Shown here: positions 6,083 to 8,039 of the stretch, piece by piece
How the letters are laid out: every line of letters starts with the position of its first letter
Numbering within the stretch: position 1 is the first letter of the stretch
DNA from: JBDTMT01 sp039934135
GTDB lineage: Bacteria > Desulfobacterota > Binatia > HRBIN30 > CADEER01
NCBI GenBank assembly: GCA_039934135.1
Contig: JBDTMT010000279.1
Span: forward strand, 1-8,039
Length of the DNA stretch: 8,039 bases
Direction of reading: 5' to 3'
Made by a program: the position numbers and the translations under genes
The notes under the pieces: model-generated
Databases searched by the model: none
The model's input: the letters and a program-made list of their open reading frames with translations, nothing else
What the model was told of the DNA's origin: nothing

Positions 6083-7647
6083 CCCGGCACCGGACTCGTC
6101 TGCCCCGCGCCGCCCGCCGCCGCCTCGCCGACCTGCGAAGCGTCGCGGATCGCGACGCGCAGCGGGACGGGAGTGGGTTGCCCGAGGCGGCCCAGCTCGA
6201 CGACGTTGGGGGTGGGCGGTGGATCGCCGGCGTCGGGATCCCAGCCGCCGCCGAGCGCCAGGTAGATGCGCACCAAGCTGCGCACGACGTTACCGTCGGT
6301 GATCGCCAGGCGTTCCTCGAAATCGAGCAGCGTGCGCTGCGCGTCGAGCACGTTTTGAAAGTCGACGACCCCGTCCTTGTAGAGCAGCGTCGCCAGATCG
6401 AGCGCCTCGCTCGACGCGCTGACCGCTTCTTCGACGGCGACGCGCTCCTCGCGCGTGCGTCCGAAGGCGGCGAGCGCGTTCTCCACCTCCTGCAGCGCCA
6501 CCAGCAATCGCTGCTCGTAGCGCGCCAGCGCCTGCGCGGTCAGCGCTTCCTCGGCGTGCACGATGGAGCGCAGGCGGCCGGCGTCGAAGACGTTCCAGAT
6601 CACCTTCGGGCCGACCGAGTAGGCGCTGCTCGGCCCCTCGATCCAATTCGACAGCTTGGTCGAGTCGAACTCGAAGTTGCCGAGCAATGTGAAGCGCGGG
6701 TACAGATCGGCGACGGCGACGCCGATGCGCGCCGTCGCCGCCGCCAGGTCGCGCTCGGCGCGCCGCACATCGGGCCGCTGGCGCAGCAGGTTCACTGGCA
6801 CCCCGACGCCGATCGCGTCGGGTGGACGCGGAATCGGCGCGCTGGAGGCGAGGCGATCGCGCAGCGCGCCGGGCTGCTTGCCGAGCAACACACTGAGGCG
6901 GTTGATCTCCTCGGTCTGCGCCAACTCCAGCGGCGGGATCAGCGTGCGCGTACTGGCCAGCACCTGTTCGGCCTGGGCGACGTCGAGGCCGGAGGAAATG
7001 CCCATCTCGAAGCGCACTTTGGTGAGCTCGAAGATCTGCTCCTGCGACGCCAGGTTGGCGCGCGCCACCGCCAGGCGCTGCTGCAGGGTGCGCACCGCGA
7101 TGTAGGACTGCACGACGTCGGCGGCGAGCACGATCAGCACGTCGTGCCGGTCGTCTTCCGCCGCCTCCTCTGCGGCGCTGGCCGACTCGACCGAGCGGCG
7201 CACGCGACCGAAGACGTCGACCTCCCAGCTGGCGGCGACGCCGACGGTGAAGTCGCTGTACTCGTCGCCGCCGAAGAACGGGCCGTTCTGGCTCTGCAGA
7301 TTGCGCGACGCGGTGGCGCCGCTGTCGAGCTGCGGGAACAGCCCGGCATGAGCGATGCCGTAGCGCGCGCGCGCTTCGTCGACCCGGGCCACCGCCTCGC
7401 GCAGCGTCAGGTTGCCGGCCGCCGCCTCGCTCACCAGCGAATCGAGATCCGCATCGCCGAGCAGGGTCCACCACCGCGTCAAGTCGCTTGGCTTGGCCAT
7501 CACGCCGCTCGACAGCTCCTCCCAGCCTTCTGGCATGGCCGGTTCGGGTGGTCGGTAGTCGGGGCCGACCGCACACCCGGCGAGGGCGATTGCCACTACG
7601 GCAAAGCGGACGAAGAGGCGGCAGGAGGCGGTCACGACTCTGGACAC
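6079..7647 (-). CDS. Outer-membrane efflux channel lipoprotein (OprM/NodT family)
   Basis: Trimeric TolC-like exit duct for the efflux pumps encoded downstream; first gene of the operon. The 522-residue product has a signal peptide with lipobox LAGC (22-25) followed by AVGPDYRPP, the classic NodT/OprM mature start. Two OEP repeats follow. The first half contains WWTLLGDADLDSLV (59-72) and SWEVDVFGRVRRSVESA (140-156). The second contains LLRQRPDVRRAERDLAAA (287-304), VADLYPRFTLLGNF (312-325) and IWNVFDAGRLRS (350-361), then the coiled-coil pair ending at YLALGGGWDP (462-471). A tail of about 50 residues, Pro then Ala/Gly-rich, extends past the usual end. The start is GTG at 7645-7647; another GTG at 7635 would shorten the n-region by four residues and still keep the signal peptide. 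No clear Shine-Dalgarno precedes either. The stop overlaps the MFS ATG (ATGA). Confidence 0.94.
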   Translation of the reverse strand: MSRVVTASCRLFVRFAVVAIALAGCAVGPDYRPPEPAMPEGWEELSSGVMAKPSDLTRWWTLLGDADLDSLVSEAAAGNLTLREAVARVDEARARYGIAHAGLFPQLDSGATASRNLQSQNGPFFGGDEYSDFTVGVAASWEVDVFGRVRRSVESASAAEEAAEDDRHDVLIVLAADVVQSYIAVRTLQQRLAVARANLASQEQIFELTKVRFEMGISSGLDVAQAEQVLASTRTLIPPLELAQTEEINRLSVLLGKQPGALRDRLASSAPIPRPPDAIGVGVPVNLLRQRPDVRRAERDLAAATARIGVAVADLYPRFTLLGNFEFDSTKLSNWIEGPSSAYSVGPKVIWNVFDAGRLRSIVHAEEALTAQALARYEQRLLVALQEVENALAAFGRTREERVAVEEAVSASSEALDLATLLYKDGVVDFQNVLDAQRTLLDFEERLAITDGNVVRSLVRIYLALGGGWDPDAGDPPPTPNVVELGRLGQPTPVPLRVAIRDASQVGEAAAGGAGQTSPVPG

Positions 7648-7663
7648 TCAGCGGCGAATCGTG

Positions 7664-7681
7664 CCGGACATTGGCGTCCGG
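7664..7681. promoter_or_regulatory. Perfect dyad CCGGAC-N6-GTCCGG in the operon leader
   Basis: Six-base arms (7664-7669 and 7676-7681) flank a six-base spacer, 17 bases upstream of the GTG of the outer-membrane factor gene. The position suits an operator for a dimeric repressor or a 5'-UTR hairpin near the ribosome-binding region. GC-rich DNA gives such dyads by chance fairly often, and no regulator gene is visible in the window, so this is only a candidate. A second short dyad (CCGCCA-GGCG-TGGCGG, 7756-7771) lies about 75 bases further upstream. I found no convincing -35/-10 pair on the minus strand in 7648-7845, although a promoter must lie there if the terminator at 7846-7888 works. Confidence 0.25.
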
Positions 7682-7845
7682 TGCGAGGGGGGCGCGCGAG
7701 ATTGCAGCTGCGCCCCGGCGCGGGCATCGGAAATCTGGCAGAGCCGGATGCGACACCGCCAGGCGTGGCGGGCGCAGCCGAGCGATCGACCGTCCGGAGC
7801 CGCCGTGATCGTGAGCGTGCGCGGTTGTGATGCGCCGCCGGCGCC

Positions 7846-7888
7846 AAAAAAAACGGCGGCGCGGCGAACTCAGTCCGCCGCGCCGCCG
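7846..7888 (-). terminator. Strong intrinsic terminator of the Gly/Arg-rich protein gene
   Basis: On the minus strand, a perfect 13-bp all-G/C stem (7876-7888 pairing with 7854-7866) with a nine-base loop (7867-7875) is followed directly by eight T (plus-strand A-run 7846-7853). It begins 21 bases after the TAA of the Gly/Arg-rich gene. It should stop transcription of that gene before the efflux operon, so the five-gene operon needs its own promoter between here and 7647. Confidence 0.92.
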
Positions 7889-7909
7889 TGGATCAATCAG
7901 TAAGAGGGC

Positions 7910-8039
7910 TTACCAGCCGCCGCGACCACCACCGCCGCCGCCGCCGCGGCCACCACCGCCGCCGCCGCCGCCGCGGCCACCACCGCCGCCGCCGCGGAAG
8001 CCGCCGCCACCACCGCCGCTGCCACCGCCGCCACCGCCG
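7910..8039 (-). CDS. C-terminal Gly/Arg-rich tail, probably of an RRM-type RNA-binding protein (partial)
   Basis: The last 42 residues of a minus-strand gene whose start lies beyond the window; the TAA is at 7910-7912. The tail is nearly all glycine: runs of six to eight Gly broken by single Arg (codons at 7922, 7946, 7973, 7994), one Phe-Arg pair (7994-7999) and one Ser (8018), ending Arg-Gly-Gly-Trp. RGG-like tails of this kind are usual at the C-terminus of small bacterial RNA-recognition-motif proteins (about 90-residue RRM plus a Gly-rich tail), which is the most likely identity. The RRM itself is not visible, and a Gly-rich cell-surface or cold-shock-like protein is possible. The matching terminator 21 bases downstream confirms strand and real 3' end. 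It is transcriptionally separate from the efflux operon. Confidence 0.75.
   Translation of the reverse strand, partial: GGGGGGSGGGGGGFRGGGGGGRGGGGGGGGRGGGGGGGRGGW
7916..8039 (-). repeat. Low-complexity GGC/GGT triplet tract encoding poly-Gly with Arg interruptions
   Basis: On the plus strand this is an almost uninterrupted series of GCC and ACC triplets with an occasional GCG, in frame with the Gly/Arg-rich tail. Near-identical blocks of seven or eight Gly codons plus one Arg codon recur (7922-7945 and 7946-7972), so the tract is expected to vary in length by slippage or unequal crossover. It is coding sequence, not an intergenic satellite. Confidence 0.85.

Noticed and set aside
4241..6265. 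Long plus-strand open frame (about 670 codons) antisense to the MFS gene
   Set aside because: Its product is Arg/Gln/Gly-rich with no domain, and it lies opposite a gene with clear family motifs; very high GC removes stop codons from antisense frames.
6178..7830. Long plus-strand open frame antisense to the outer-membrane factor gene
   Set aside because: Composition is Arg/Ala/Gln low-complexity with no recognisable motif; the opposite strand encodes a complete OprM/NodT protein.
7632..7847. Short minus-strand open frame of 71 codons in the operon leader
   Set aside because: No motif, no ribosome-binding site, basic low-complexity composition, and it overlaps the start of the outer-membrane factor gene; most likely chance.
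7916..8039. Triplet array considered as a CRISPR or intergenic satellite
   Set aside because: There are no spacers, and the repeat is in frame as Gly/Arg codons ending in a stop followed by a terminator, so it is a coding low-complexity tail.

Overview
This is a very GC-rich, densely coding stretch in which every supported gene is on the minus strand. The gene set is an outer-membrane factor lipoprotein, a lipoprotein membrane-fusion adaptor and an HAE1-type RND pump, which implies a Gram-negative (two-membrane) bacterium. The upstream gene ends in a glycine/arginine-rich tail typical of bacterial RNA-recognition-motif proteins. Together these suggest an environmental high-GC proteobacterium or a delta-like lineage. 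That assignment is a guess, because the window has no rRNA or other phylogenetic marker.

Layout in transcription order (high to low coordinate): (1) 7910-8039, the C-terminal end of a Gly/Arg-rich protein, closed by an almost textbook intrinsic terminator (7846-7888). (2) 7648-7845, a leader region with two short dyads and no convincing sigma-70 boxes. (3) A five-gene operon: OprM/NodT-type outer-membrane lipoprotein (6079-7647); 14-TM DHA2 MFS exporter carrying a C-terminal UBP-type zinc finger (4232-6082); thioredoxin-reductase-like flavoprotein with an N-terminal cyclic-nucleotide-binding domain and no CxxC (2529-4235); MexE/OqxA-type adaptor lipoprotein (1258-2532); and a MexF/OqxB-type RND pump (1261 down to the window edge, truncated). 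Each of the four gene junctions is a 4-base stop/start overlap (three ATGA, one GTGA), so the five products appear to be translationally coupled.

The unusual point is the composition. The cNMP-binding TrxR-like flavoenzyme and the small UBP zinc-finger protein are, from general knowledge, a recurrent bacterial gene pair of unknown function. Here the zinc finger is fused to the cytoplasmic end of a drug/proton antiporter. The pair sits between the outer-membrane factor and the adaptor/pump genes of a MexEF-OprN-like efflux machine. This looks like a redox- or nucleotide-linked efflux module in which an MFS pump, an RND pump and a flavoprotein are made together and share one outer-membrane channel. 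Function and substrate are inferred, not shown.
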